A stretch of 64,000 nucleotides of DNA, taken from contig NZ_CACSIP010000007.1 in the NCBI RefSeq assembly GCF_902705885.1, forward strand, positions 54,006 through 118,005, written 5' to 3'. Source of the stretch: Mycolicibacterium austroafricanum (GTDB lineage: Bacteria > Actinomycetota > Actinomycetes > Mycobacteriales > Mycobacteriaceae). Shown one piece after another: positions 32,533 to 42,128 of this stretch. The notes below the pieces were generated by a model. That model had not been told where the DNA came from and did not search any database. It saw nothing but the letters and a program-made list of their open reading frames with translations. Made by a program: the position numbers and the translations under genes. How positions within the stretch are numbered: the first letter of the stretch is position 1; the number at the start of each line of letters is the position of its first letter.

Positions 32533-34074
32533 ATGCTGACGATCTGCGACCTGTACTGCGGCGCCGGAGGCTCCACCGCTGGCGCTGTGATGATCAACAA
32601 CGTCGTCGCCACCGTCGCCAGTAACCACTGGGATCGGGCCATCGAAACCCACAGCGCCAACCACCCGAACACCGACCACATTCAGGCCGACCTCTCCCAG
32701 ATCGACCCGCGCCTGTTTCCCACCACCGACCTGCTCTGGGCAAGCCCGAGCTGCACCAAACACAGCATCGCCCAGGGCCGCAAACGACAAGACGCCCAAC
32801 CCGATCTGTTCGGCGAGATCCTCCCCGAGGCTGCGGCCGAACGGAGCCGAGCCACCATGTGGGATGTCGTGCGGTTCTCCGAGTACCACATGTACCGCGC
32901 AGTCATCGTGGAGAACGTGGTCGACGTCGTGTTCTGGCCACCGTTCCAGGCGTGGCGCATGGCAATGGAATCCATCGGGTACACCGCCCAGTTCGTCTAC
33001 CTCAACTCCATGCACGCCCAGCTCTACGGCCGAGGTGCCCCCCAGTCACGCGACCGGTTCTACGCGATCTTCACCCGCGTGGGCGACCCCCGGCCCGACG
33101 TCAAGCGTGTCGTGTCCCCCTACGCGGTGTGCCCCGACTGCGGGCCGGTGCGCGCCGTGCAGAGCTTCAAGCGCACCGACCGCGCACCGTGGGGTAAGTA
33201 CCGCGCCCAGTACGTCTACCGCTGCCCCAACGTCTCGTGCCGCAACCAGGTGATCGAGCCGACCTACCGCCCGGCCGCCGACATCATCGACTGGTCGCTG
33301 ACCGGCACTCGTATCAGTGATCGCAGCCGCCCACTGGCCGCCAAGACCATGGCCCGCATCGCCGCCGGAATCCAGCGCTACTGGCAGCCCATGCTGGTGC
33401 CCGTCGAAGGACGCGACGGCAAGAACGCCGCCCCGGTGGACCAGCCGACACGAACCATGACCACGCGCAGCGAGACCGCGCTGCTGGTCCCCACCGGAGG
33501 CACGTGGCGCACCGAGGCCGTCGCCGCCGACCAACCCATCGCCACCCGCACCACTCGCGAGAATGACGGCATCGCCTTCGCACCCTTCATCGCCGAACTA
33601 CGCGGCGGCTCCAGCGATGCCCGCAGCACCACCGAAGCGCTATCGACGGTCACCGCATCCGGAAACCACCACGGCCTGGTCTACACCCCCGTCACACGAG
33701 GCGACGTGTTCCACGGCCGCTGGAACCCCACCGAGCCGCGACCGCTGATCACGAGCTACTACGGCAAAGGCGGCAGCATCCCTGCCGACGAGGCACTGCC
33801 CACCGTCACCACCGTCGAGCACCACAGTCTGATCACCAGCGGACCCGCCCCCGCGCCACCGCAACACATCGATATCAACGACGTGTTCTTCCGGATGCTA
33901 GAGCCCCGCGAAATCACCGCCGCAATGGACTTTCCCACCGACTACCGCATGCTCGGCACCCGCCGCGAGCAAGTCCGCCTGGCCGGCAACGCCGTCACCC
34001 CACCGGCCGCCCGCGATCTCGTCGGACTCGTGGTGGAAACCCTCACCGGCGAGCCCGCCACCGTCACCACCTAA
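32533..34074 (+). CDS. DNA (cytosine-5) methyltransferase, orphan
   Basis: A 513-residue C5-cytosine methyltransferase. Motif I 'ICDLYCGAGGSTAGAV' binds S-adenosylmethionine, the catalytic cysteine is in 'LLWASPSCTKHS' (P-S-C instead of the usual P-P-C), motif VI 'AVIVENVVDVVFW', motif VIII region 'GAPQSRDRFYAIF', and motifs IX-X 'PREITAAMDFPTDY' and 'VRLAGNAVTPPAARDLV'. An inserted segment has paired cysteines (CPDC, CPNVSC), perhaps a zinc ribbon. No restriction endonuclease gene is adjacent, so it is probably used to protect the element from host restriction. Confidence 0.88.
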   Translation: MLTICDLYCGAGGSTAGAVMINNVVATVASNHWDRAIETHSANHPNTDHIQADLSQIDPRLFPTTDLLWASPSCTKHSIAQGRKRQDAQPDLFGEILPEAAAERSRATMWDVVRFSEYHMYRAVIVENVVDVVFWPPFQAWRMAMESIGYTAQFVYLNSMHAQLYGRGAPQSRDRFYAIFTRVGDPRPDVKRVVSPYAVCPDCGPVRAVQSFKRTDRAPWGKYRAQYVYRCPNVSCRNQVIEPTYRPAADIIDWSLTGTRISDRSRPLAAKTMARIAAGIQRYWQPMLVPVEGRDGKNAAPVDQPTRTMTTRSETALLVPTGGTWRTEAVAADQPIATRTTRENDGIAFAPFIAELRGGSSDARSTTEALSTVTASGNHHGLVYTPVTRGDVFHGRWNPTEPRPLITSYYGKGGSIPADEALPTVTTVEHHSLITSGPAPAPPQHIDINDVFFRMLEPREITAAMDFPTDYRMLGTRREQVRLAGNAVTPPAARDLVGLVVETLTGEPATVTT

Positions 34075-34149
34075 GCCGGTAGGCCCCGGCGTGCATCCCC
34101 TACTCGCCGGGGCCTACCCCCACCGCCCATACCGAAAGGTGCCACACCG

Positions 34150-34413
34150 ATGAAGACCTCCGACCGCGCCACCGCCGACGCCTACGATCTCGACCTCGCG
34201 TCATCCGGCGCGGGATGGGTAGGAACGTTCAGCATCCTTGTTCGAACTCTGGTCGCCGACATCACCGACGATGGGCCGTATGGTCCGGTTCAGGTGACGC
34301 TTTCCCATGGCGAAGTCGTCACGGGTGAGTTGTCACCAGGGTCGGGTGATGATGTCCTCAGAATCGGCAGCCGCGTCATCGAGATCGAATACGTAACGCG
34401 GGTGCAGGCTTAA
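34150..34413 (+). CDS. hypothetical protein
   Basis: An 87-residue acidic protein starting MKTSDRATADAYDLD, with a beta-rich second half ('VQVTLSHGEVVTGELSPGSGDDVLRIG') that could be a small Sm-like or SH3-like barrel. CGAAAGGTG lies 11 bases upstream of the ATG. It is followed by a hairpin terminator. Not recognised; it is probably cotranscribed with the methyltransferase (75-base gap). Confidence 0.6.
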   Translation: MKTSDRATADAYDLDLASSGAGWVGTFSILVRTLVADITDDGPYGPVQVTLSHGEVVTGELSPGSGDDVLRIGSRVIEIEYVTRVQA

Positions 34414-34419
34414 CGCGAC

Positions 34420-34451
34420 GTGCGGCGAGATCGCGAAGGAACTCGCCGCAC
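34420..34451 (+). terminator. hairpin after the methyltransferase operon
   Basis: GTGCGGCGAG and its exact reverse complement CTCGCCGCAC form a 10-base stem with a 12-base loop, 6 bases after the stop at 34413. There is no T run, which is common in mycobacteria. Confidence 0.55.
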
Positions 34452-34535
34452 GCCCGATAGGAGCCAGAGCTCGCCCTGCGAGCGTCGCCCCGCCGCGGTT
34501 ATACCGGGGGCTACTCAACGAGAGCTAACCAATCC

Positions 34536-35066
34536 TCACCACAATCGGGGCTGCTCGCCGAGCAGCGCGGCTTCCACCGCCGCGCCATCCCACCCAGAGC
34601 GCACGGCCGCGCGTAGCGCCAGCGCCTGCTCACGTCGCGCCTTGACCCCGGCGCGCCGCGCAATCACTGCTGGTGTCCCTCCACCGCGCCGCGCCCTCGC
34701 CATTCTCTCCATGTTCTCCTGTTGCGTCCCTGCAACGACATGAGGTCGGACACCGCTGCGCAACTCTTCGGCCGTGATCACCCGGACGCACATCGGCACA
34801 TCGCACTCGTGCAGCGCCCGCAGATGCCCGTCGAGCGCTCGACCGCCTGCGGCCACCGCGAGGGCATACCGCGGTGTCCGCACCATCCGCAGCCTGCCCT
34901 CGCGTCGAATCGCGAACCGGCCGTAAGCGTCGTCACCGATGGCCCCGGTCCACAGCCAACAGTCCTGCCGACCTGGACCCGCGACCACTCGGCTGAAGAA
35001 CCTTGCCACCTCAGCGATATCGCGGTCCGGATCGACTGACAGCTCGCGCGCCAGCGCGCCCACCAC
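34536..35066 (-). CDS. HNH-endonuclease-like protein
   Basis: A 176-residue protein with the pattern of short HNH nucleases: 'DCWLWTGAIGDDAYGRF', then 'LHECDVPMCVRVITAEELRSGVRPHVVAGTQQENMERM'. The Cys pair (CDVPMC) and the His/Asn residues of the beta-beta-alpha-metal fold are visible, though the segment between CVR and PHVVAGT is longer than in the usual C-V-R-P-x-H-L. Such nucleases are common on phages and plasmids. It starts at GTG 35066, eight bases after the stop of the coiled-coil gene in the same direction. Confidence 0.6.
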   Translation of the reverse strand: MVGALARELSVDPDRDIAEVARFFSRVVAGPGRQDCWLWTGAIGDDAYGRFAIRREGRLRMVRTPRYALAVAAGGRALDGHLRALHECDVPMCVRVITAEELRSGVRPHVVAGTQQENMERMARARRGGGTPAVIARRAGVKARREQALALRAAVRSGWDGAAVEAALLGEQPRLW

Positions 35067-35074
35067 GAGCCTCG

Positions 35075-35677
35075 CTACGCGCTGAGGCTCGTGGCTGTGT
35101 CGACCGCCGGCTCTTCGGCGCCCACCCCATCACCTGCGCCGTCGCTGGCCGCCACCGCGCCACCGCCGGGCACCACGTCAGGCTCCTCAGCGTTCACACC
35201 GGCAGACTCGGCATCCTCGCTCGCGCCACAGGTATCTGCGCTGCCCATCGGGACCACCTCCGTAGCGCCCTGGGCGGTCGTGGCCAGCTTGCCCAGCTCC
35301 CGCACCCGATTTTGGCTCTGCCCAGTCTGACTCGCGATGGCCGTTACTGTCTCGCCCTGCTCGCGCAGCCGCATCACCGCCTCACCGGCAGCACGCTCGC
35401 ATCGTGCGGTCTCCTCACGCGCCGCCTCGGTCAGTTTTGCAATCCGTTCCTCGGTCTCCTGCTCAATCCGCTCGACGCGCTCAAGCGCTTTCGCGCGCGC
35501 TGCCGCCACCTGATCTTCGAGCTTTGTCCCGACCGCTGCCGCGCGATCCACTTCGGCGAGAAACTCCGACAGGCCATCCACGATGGCTGCCTCCCGCGCC
35601 TCGCGCGCGGCTTTTTCGGCGCGCCGCGCCTCCAGAACCCGTTGTTTCACTGCGTGTTTTGTCGTTGCGTTTGCCAT
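35075..35677 (-). CDS. coiled-coil protein divergent from the relaxase
   Basis: A 200-residue protein. Residues 10-110 are a highly charged helical coiled coil (VLEARRAEKAAREAREAAIV through RIEQETEERIAKLTEAAREE), followed by a helix-turn-helix-like 'VTAIASQTGQSQNRVRELGKL' (about residues 110-130) and a disordered acidic tail. It is transcribed away from the relaxase gene across a 240-base gap. This position and build suit a DNA-binding accessory protein of the relaxosome, but that is inference. Confidence 0.6.
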   Translation of the reverse strand: MANATTKHAVKQRVLEARRAEKAAREAREAAIVDGLSEFLAEVDRAAAVGTKLEDQVAAARAKALERVERIEQETEERIAKLTEAAREETARCERAAGEAVMRLREQGETVTAIASQTGQSQNRVRELGKLATTAQGATEVVPMGSADTCGASEDAESAGVNAEEPDVVPGGGAVAASDGAGDGVGAEEPAVDTATSLSA

Positions 35678-35916
35678 GTTTCCGGATGCTAGCCATCACT
35701 TACGACGCAATCACGCTTGCTTCCCGCACAACCGCCCTACTCACTCGCCATTTCACCCTCACCACCGTCTCACCCTCGTTGACCTGCATCGTTGCTTTCC
35801 AGCCTGGTTTGGTCCCACACACCTCTTGCACTTAGGTCACGGTTGGGTAACGGTCCGTTCGGGGGCTGGCGGAAAGCGGCCTTGGTTTCGTCGTGAGAAA
35901 TCGGTGCGCTGGGCAG
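35678..35916. other. divergent intergenic region, candidate transfer origin
   Basis: 239 bases between the coiled-coil gene and the relaxase, both read outward. It contains short repeats (CACCCTCACCACC followed by TCACCCTC; ACGGTTGGGTAACGGTCCG) and no gene. Origins of transfer commonly lie beside the relaxase gene, so this is the first place to look; I cannot identify a nic site. Confidence 0.3.
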
Positions 35917-38900
35917 GTGAACGCGGGCATCCACAAGCTCACGGCTGGCTCCGGGTACTTGTACCTGGTGCGGCAGGTGGCTGCCCATGACCGCACTCAT
36001 GGCCCGGAATCGTTGGGCGACTACTACTCCTCGAAGGGTGAGACCCCGGGCCGCTGGGGTGGGCGCGGGCTGGCCGGATTGTCGGCGGGTTCGGAGAACT
36101 GGACGCGCACCGACGCCGGGGACCGGCTGTGGTCGGTGGCCGAGGGCTCGGAGGTCACCGAGGATCAGATGAAGGCGTTGTTCGGGCTGGGCGTGCACCC
36201 GAACGCCTCAGCGTTGACCAAGCAGCTCATTGCTCAAGGGGCGCGCAAGAACTCGGCGCTGACCGCGACTTCGCTGGGGCGGCCGTTTCGGGTCAATGCC
36301 GGGGAAACCGAGTTGCAGCAGCGCCTGGCGCTGGCCTACCGGGACCATAACTTGTCCATCGGTGCGCACTGGAACGCCGCGATTGATGAGTCGGTGCGAG
36401 CGCAGATGCGCACCGACATCGCGACCGAGATGTTCGAAGAACAGCACCGCCGCGCCCCCTTGGATGAGCGGGAACTGACCGGGTTCATCGCCCGCGGCAC
36501 CCGCGACCAAACCACCTCGGTCGCCGGCTACGACATGACCTTCACTCCGGTCAAAAGCGTGTCCGCGCTCTATGCGCTGTGCCCGGAGCCGATCGCCAAA
36601 CAGATCGAGGAATGCCACAGCAAGGCCGTCCAAGACGCGTTGGATTTCCTGCAAGACCAGGCCGCCTACACCCGCATCGGCGCCCAGGGCGTGGCCCAGG
36701 TCGACACCGAAGGGTTCATCACCGCGGAGTTTTTGCACCGCGACACCCGGGCGTCGGACCCCGGCCTGCACACCCACGTCGCGATCTCCAACAAGGTCCG
36801 CGCCCGCGGCACCGACGGCATCGCCCGCTGGTATGCCCTCGATGGTCGGCCGTTGTATGCCTCCACCGTCGCGGCCTCGGAGTTGTACAACTCGCGACTG
36901 GAGGCCTACCTGGGTCAGGTGTTGGGGATGCGGTTCGCCGCTCGCGGTGATGCCCGCGAAGGCAAGCGCGAGGTCCGCGAAGTGGTCGGGGTGAGCCGCG
37001 AACTCAACGAACTGTGGTCCTCGCGCCGGGCGGCGATCGACGCCGAGTATGCGGTGTTGGCCAAGAAGTTTCAGGCCGCTCACGGCCGCGAGCCGACCAC
37101 CCCGGAGTCGATCGCGATGTTCCAGCAGGCCACCTTGGCCACCCGCGACGCCAAGCACGAACCACGCTCACTGGCCGAACAACGCCAAGAGTGGCGTGCT
37201 CAAGCGGTCGGTCTGTTGGGCAGCGACGAGGCGGTCAACGCGATGATCGCCCGGTCCTTGGCCGGGCGCACCACGACACCGGCCGAGGTCACCGACAGTT
37301 GGATCAAAGCGCGCGCAGCCCAGGTGATCGCCACCGTCTCCGCGGCGCGGGCCACCTGGAACCGCACCCATGTGTTGGCCGAAGCGTTGCGGGTGGTGCG
37401 GGTCACCGGGCACGCCGGAATCGACGGCATCGCCGAACTCATCACCGACGCCGCCTTGGCCGAACCGTTGAGCATCCGCCACGCGTGCAGTCCTGATACT
37501 GACCTCGGTGAGCCCGCCCGGCTGCGCCGCCGCGACGGCTCCAGCGTGTACCGCCAAGTCGGATCGCAGACCTACACCAGCCACGAAATCCTGGCCGCCG
37601 AACGCTCCATCCTGGCCGCCGCCGAGCTGCGCGATGGGCGCACCGTGCCCGCCGCCGACGTCGAGATCGAACTACTGGCCCAGGCCGCGCATCGGCGTGA
37701 ACTCAACGCCGGCCAAGCCCAACTGGTCCGCGAGATGGCCTGTCGCGGGCAGCGGGTCATGCTCGCGCTGGCCCCGGCCGGGTCGGGTAAGACCACCGCC
37801 ATGGCCGCGCTCGCGCGGTCCTGGGAAGGTGCCGGGGGCACCGTCATCGGGTTGTCCCCGAGTGCGAGTGCGGCGCAGCTGCTGCGCGAGGAAATCGAAG
37901 TCGAAGTCGGTGACACTCTCGATAAGTTCAACTGGCTCACCGACAATCCCGACATCTCCCCCGGTGATCCGGCGCGGCAGTGGTACGACGCGATCGATGA
38001 AAACACGTTGATCATCGTGGACGAGGCCGGTAAGGCCGGCACGTTGGCGTTGGCCTCGATGATCGCGGTCGCGTTGGCCCGCGGCGCCAGCGTGCGCCTC
38101 GTCGGTGACGACAAGCAGCTGTCCTCGATCAGCGCCGGCGGTGTGCTGCGCGACCTGGCCCACCGCCACGGTGCGATCACGTTGTCCCAAGTGATGCGGT
38201 TCGCCTCAGCCGCCGAAGCCCAAGCCGGTCTGGCGTTGCGCGACGGTGACCCGTCGGGGATCGCGTTCTATCTCGATGAGCAGCGCGTGCACGTCGGCAC
38301 TCAAGCCGCCGCGTCCGACATGGCGTTCGAGGCTTGGCAATCCGATATCGCCGCCGGCGAGCACTCGCTGCTGTTGGCGCCCACCCACGATCTGGTGTCC
38401 GAACTCAACGACCGCGCCCGACTGCACCGGCTCACCGAACTCGGAGCCCGCGCCCCCGGCATCGAAGCGGTGTTGATGGCCGGTGCGCGCGCCAGCGTCG
38501 GTGACCTCGTGTTCACCAAGGAAAATGACCGCACCCTCGCGTTGGGTGCGACTGATTTCGTGCGCAACGGCTACCGGTGGGAAGTCACCGAGGTCGACCC
38601 GGAAGGCTCGATCACCGTTAAGCATCTGGAGTCTGGGGCGCACCTGCGCCTGCCGGCCGAGTACGTCCGTGCCCACGTCACCCTGGGCTACGCCCGCACC
38701 ATTGACGCCACCCAGGGAGCCACCGCCCGGTACCGGTGTCACACCGTGGGCTCTGACCAGTTGACCCGCCAGCAGGTGTACACCGCACTCACCCGAGGGG
38801 TGTACGGCAACCACATCTACTTCTCCACCGCCGAACACGACCCACACCGCGTGCTGTCCCCGAAAGCGACCCACCCCGACACCGCTGTGGACGTCTTGAC

Positions 38901-41784
38901 CCGTGCGCTGGGCCGCGACGCCGCGCAAGTGTCGGCCACCAGCGCGGCCCGCGCCGCCACCGATCCAGCCGCCCGCCTGGCCGCTGCGACAGCCATGTAC
39001 GCCCATGCGGTCGGTGCCGCGGCCGAGTCACGCCTGGGCCCAGCCCAGCACGCCGAGTTGGATTCCCACGCCGAAAAGTTGGTGCCCGGACTCACCTCGG
39101 CCACGGCCTGGCCGGTGCTGCGCCAGCACCTCGCGTTGATCGCCGCCGCCGGAATTCACCCGCTCAAACGGCTCGACAAAGTGGTCGCTGCCGGCGGATT
39201 CGACAACGCCGCCGACCCGGCCGCGGTCATCGATTGGCGCCTGGACCCGACCGGAGCGCACTCCGGTGGTGCCGGTCCGCTGTCCTGGCTGCCTGCCATC
39301 CCCGAACGCCTCGCCGCTGACCCTCAGTGGAGCACCTATCTGGCGGCCCGGGCGCAGCGGGTCACCGAACTGGCCGCCGAGGTAGCCGACACCGCACGCG
39401 GATGGAGCCCGGCGACCGCGCCGCGATGGGCACGCCCCCTGATCGACACCAACGCAGAGCTGGCCGCCGAGCTGGCCGTGTATCGCGCCGCGACCGCCGT
39501 CGATGACAACGACACCCGCATCGCCGGGCCCGAGCAATACCCCGCCCGCACCCGCGCCGCCCAACGCGGACTCGAACAACGCGCAGCCGAACTGATCGGC
39601 ACCGACGCCACCACCAACCGCTACGACGACCTGATCGACTCCATCAACCCGCACATCCGCCGCGACCCCTACTGGCCACAGCTGGCGCATCACCTGTCGG
39701 CGGCCGCGCGCACCGGAGTCAACATCACCCAGCTCGTACGCAAGTCCGCGGCCGACCGACCGCTGCCCGACGAACTACCCGCCGCCGCCCTGTGGTGGCG
39801 GCTGTGCGGCACCCTGTCCCCGGCCGCACTGGAAACCGCCAACGGTGGGTTGCGCCCGGACTGGCTGCCCGATCTGCACACCGTGTTCGGCACCGAACTG
39901 GCCGAAACGATCGCCGCCGACCCCGCATTCCCCGCGTTGGTCTCCGCGATCAGCAACGCCGATCCCGACCAGTGGACACCGTTGGATCTGCTGCACGTGG
40001 CCGCCGAACACCTCTATGACGCCGACGCCCACCTGACCCATCACCTACGCGCCGACGAGTACGCCCGCCTGCTCACCTACTCGATCGAGGTGTTCACCAC
40101 CGACGACCCCTACGACCACGACATCCCCCTTCCCGAGCACGCACCGCTGACCCCGGAAGAACACGAAGAACTCGCCCACCTGCACCCCGATATCGCGAAC
40201 GCACCAGCCTGGCGCCAGCACTCTCACGAGGATGTGTTGGCTGACCCCAACAACCTCGCCGCCGCGCTCGGACTAGATGAATACGACCTCACCGAGCCCA
40301 CCGAACCCGACGAACAACTGCCCCCACCCGAGTACGCCCACGACGTCCTTGACGCCGAATCGCACCTGGATTTCGACAGCCTGAGCACCAGCCGTCCCAC
40401 CCCGGCTGCCGCGCTGGCCGCCCACCGCGCCGACGTGCACGCGTTGCGTGCCCGCTACGCCGCCGCCGACGCCGAGCTACGTGCACTCGCTGCACAAGTG
40501 TCCGCCGGCGCTGGACCGCACGTGCTCGCCGCCACCGATGAACTGCGGCGCATGCGCGACGCCGCCGACGCCGATCGACCCTTCCTGGCCCGCGTCGAAA
40601 CCGTTCTTGCGCAGTGGCACGAGGCCGAGACCACCTACACCGAAGCCCTCGAACTCATCAACCACGCCCGCACCGAACTCGATATATTGCGCGCCGACCC
40701 GGCTGCCGACCCGCTCGATATCGCCTCGGCCACCCAGAACCTGAACTTCCTCACCAGCTACCAGCTACCCACCCGCAGCCCCGCCGAGCAGTTCCACCCG
40801 GCATTCCAAGAAGCCACCGCTGCCCGCGCCGCCGCAGCCGGAGGCAGCGAACACATCGTCACCCACGCCGACGCCGACGCCCTGCTGCGCCGGTGCCGCG
40901 CCGACGACGACACACTGCTCGCCCGCCACCGCGCCGACCGCGCGGCGCTACGCGAACAGTTGCACCGCACCGAACTCGCCGCCGCGCAGGCATTCGCCCA
41001 CGCTCAGCGCAGCACCGCCGACCACATCACCGACCTACTGCCTCGCATCGACACCGAACTGCGGGTGCTCGACGCCGCCGGCCAACACGCCTTCCAAGAC
41101 CGGCTGCCCATCCCCGAGCACCCCGACATCGACACCCACCGCCTACACCGACTCACCGACATTCCGTTCGTGCTCACCGCCGCCCACGCCACCGACCGCG
41201 CCGCACTGCTACCGATGATGAACCATCTCGCCCGCGCCGCCCGCGCCGCCCACGCCGCGCAGCGCCCGCTGATCTGGGCCGCACCCCCCACCATCTGTGA
41301 CAACCCCGACCTGTCCCCGATCAACCCCACCGTCATCGACGCCGCCACCATCGACCTCACCGACAGCGCGCCCGGCACCATCGTCATCATCGACCGCGCC
41401 GAACACCTCACCCCCGAGACCATCGCGGATCTCACCGAAAACGCCGCTACCGCCCACGCCCGGATCATCCTGCTCGACACCAACACCGCCACCTGGCCAC
41501 CACCACCGGCAGCGCCACTGCTCAAACTGCTGCACACCGAACTCCGTTGGTCGCCAGTGCTCACCGCGTCCACCGGCCGCATCAACCACTACCAGGCCAG
41601 CCCAGACACCGACGCCGCCCTCACGCAAGCCGCCGGCCTACACCCCGACCACCACACCCCCGCCATCACCAACGCCCTGCAACGCCACCGAAAAGCCCAG
41701 CAGCGCAACACCACCGCCCACGAACTACACACCCGCATGTGGAACGCCGCCCAACGCGGCGATGGACTCAGCCGAGACGTTTAG
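35917..41784 (+). CDS. traA: TraA-like MobF relaxase with RecD-type helicase
   Basis: A 1955-residue conjugative relaxase-helicase. The N-terminal TrwC/MobF domain opens 'AGIHKLTAGSGYLYLVRQVA', with candidate catalytic tyrosines in 'LGDYYSSKGETPGRW', and the metal-binding histidines are in 'DPGLHTHVAISNKV' (about residue 290). A RecD-like helicase follows: Walker A 'LALAPAGSGKTTAMAAL' near residue 620, Walker B 'LIIVDEAGKAG', and 'RTIDATQGATARY' near 930. The C-terminal 900 residues are helical and Ala/His/Thr-rich, with no domain I can name. GTG 35917 is chosen because the family begins just there. It nicks oriT and unwinds the transferred strand. Confidence 0.9.
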   Translation: MNAGIHKLTAGSGYLYLVRQVAAHDRTHGPESLGDYYSSKGETPGRWGGRGLAGLSAGSENWTRTDAGDRLWSVAEGSEVTEDQMKALFGLGVHPNASALTKQLIAQGARKNSALTATSLGRPFRVNAGETELQQRLALAYRDHNLSIGAHWNAAIDESVRAQMRTDIATEMFEEQHRRAPLDERELTGFIARGTRDQTTSVAGYDMTFTPVKSVSALYALCPEPIAKQIEECHSKAVQDALDFLQDQAAYTRIGAQGVAQVDTEGFITAEFLHRDTRASDPGLHTHVAISNKVRARGTDGIARWYALDGRPLYASTVAASELYNSRLEAYLGQVLGMRFAARGDAREGKREVREVVGVSRELNELWSSRRAAIDAEYAVLAKKFQAAHGREPTTPESIAMFQQATLATRDAKHEPRSLAEQRQEWRAQAVGLLGSDEAVNAMIARSLAGRTTTPAEVTDSWIKARAAQVIATVSAARATWNRTHVLAEALRVVRVTGHAGIDGIAELITDAALAEPLSIRHACSPDTDLGEPARLRRRDGSSVYRQVGSQTYTSHEILAAERSILAAAELRDGRTVPAADVEIELLAQAAHRRELNAGQAQLVREMACRGQRVMLALAPAGSGKTTAMAALARSWEGAGGTVIGLSPSASAAQLLREEIEVEVGDTLDKFNWLTDNPDISPGDPARQWYDAIDENTLIIVDEAGKAGTLALASMIAVALARGASVRLVGDDKQLSSISAGGVLRDLAHRHGAITLSQVMRFASAAEAQAGLALRDGDPSGIAFYLDEQRVHVGTQAAASDMAFEAWQSDIAAGEHSLLLAPTHDLVSELNDRARLHRLTELGARAPGIEAVLMAGARASVGDLVFTKENDRTLALGATDFVRNGYRWEVTEVDPEGSITVKHLESGAHLRLPAEYVRAHVTLGYARTIDATQGATARYRCHTVGSDQLTRQQVYTALTRGVYGNHIYFSTAEHDPHRVLSPKATHPDTAVDVLTRALGRDAAQVSATSAARAATDPAARLAAATAMYAHAVGAAAESRLGPAQHAELDSHAEKLVPGLTSATAWPVLRQHLALIAAAGIHPLKRLDKVVAAGGFDNAADPAAVIDWRLDPTGAHSGGAGPLSWLPAIPERLAADPQWSTYLAARAQRVTELAAEVADTARGWSPATAPRWARPLIDTNAELAAELAVYRAATAVDDNDTRIAGPEQYPARTRAAQRGLEQRAAELIGTDATTNRYDDLIDSINPHIRRDPYWPQLAHHLSAAARTGVNITQLVRKSAADRPLPDELPAAALWWRLCGTLSPAALETANGGLRPDWLPDLHTVFGTELAETIAADPAFPALVSAISNADPDQWTPLDLLHVAAEHLYDADAHLTHHLRADEYARLLTYSIEVFTTDDPYDHDIPLPEHAPLTPEEHEELAHLHPDIANAPAWRQHSHEDVLADPNNLAAALGLDEYDLTEPTEPDEQLPPPEYAHDVLDAESHLDFDSLSTSRPTPAAALAAHRADVHALRARYAAADAELRALAAQVSAGAGPHVLAATDELRRMRDAADADRPFLARVETVLAQWHEAETTYTEALELINHARTELDILRADPAADPLDIASATQNLNFLTSYQLPTRSPAEQFHPAFQEATAARAAAAGGSEHIVTHADADALLRRCRADDDTLLARHRADRAALREQLHRTELAAAQAFAHAQRSTADHITDLLPRIDTELRVLDAAGQHAFQDRLPIPEHPDIDTHRLHRLTDIPFVLTAAHATDRAALLPMMNHLARAARAAHAAQRPLIWAAPPTICDNPDLSPINPTVIDAATIDLTDSAPGTIVIIDRAEHLTPETIADLTENAATAHARIILLDTNTATWPPPPAAPLLKLLHTELRWSPVLTASTGRINHYQASPDTDAALTQAAGLHPDHHTPAITNALQRHRKAQQRNTTAHELHTRMWNAAQRGDGLSRDV

Positions 41785-41972
41785 ATGTGGTGTTCCATCA
41801 CGTTGGTTACACGATTGGGCAGCTCGTCAGTGTCGCCGACATACCACCGCACGAACGCGGTGAGCTCAGCCGCCATTGATGTCCCGGCCTGTGTCGTCGC
41901 TGCCTTGAACCGTTCCTTGAGGTCTGGGTCCGGTCGGAAGTTGAGGCCTCGGTTCTTATGCCGTCCGGTCAT
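41781..41972 (-). CDS. ribbon-helix-helix-like small protein
   Basis: A 63-residue basic protein, MTGRHKNRGLNFRPDPDLKE onward: a short strand (GLNFRPD) followed by two helices (LKERFKAATTQAG, MAAELTAFVRWYVG), the pattern of CopG/ribbon-helix-helix DNA-binding proteins. The start is uncertain; an ATG at 42008 would add 12 residues. It is convergent with the relaxase gene, overlapping its stop by 4 bases. Relaxosome accessory proteins and antitoxins share this fold. Confidence 0.6.
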   Translation of the reverse strand: MTGRHKNRGLNFRPDPDLKERFKAATTQAGTSMAAELTAFVRWYVGDTDELPNRVTNVMEHHI

Positions 41973-42128
41973 CAGCTGTCGTTCGATGACCTCACCGCGT
42001 AACCACATTTAGAGGAAACCGATTCTGAATGCGGGCTCATCGGTTCGCCCGCGGCGAAATTCGCCCACGAAACCTACATGCGCAGCCGTCGCGCAGTGGG
42101 ATGCTCGCGATCTATAGGTGGGTGAGGG

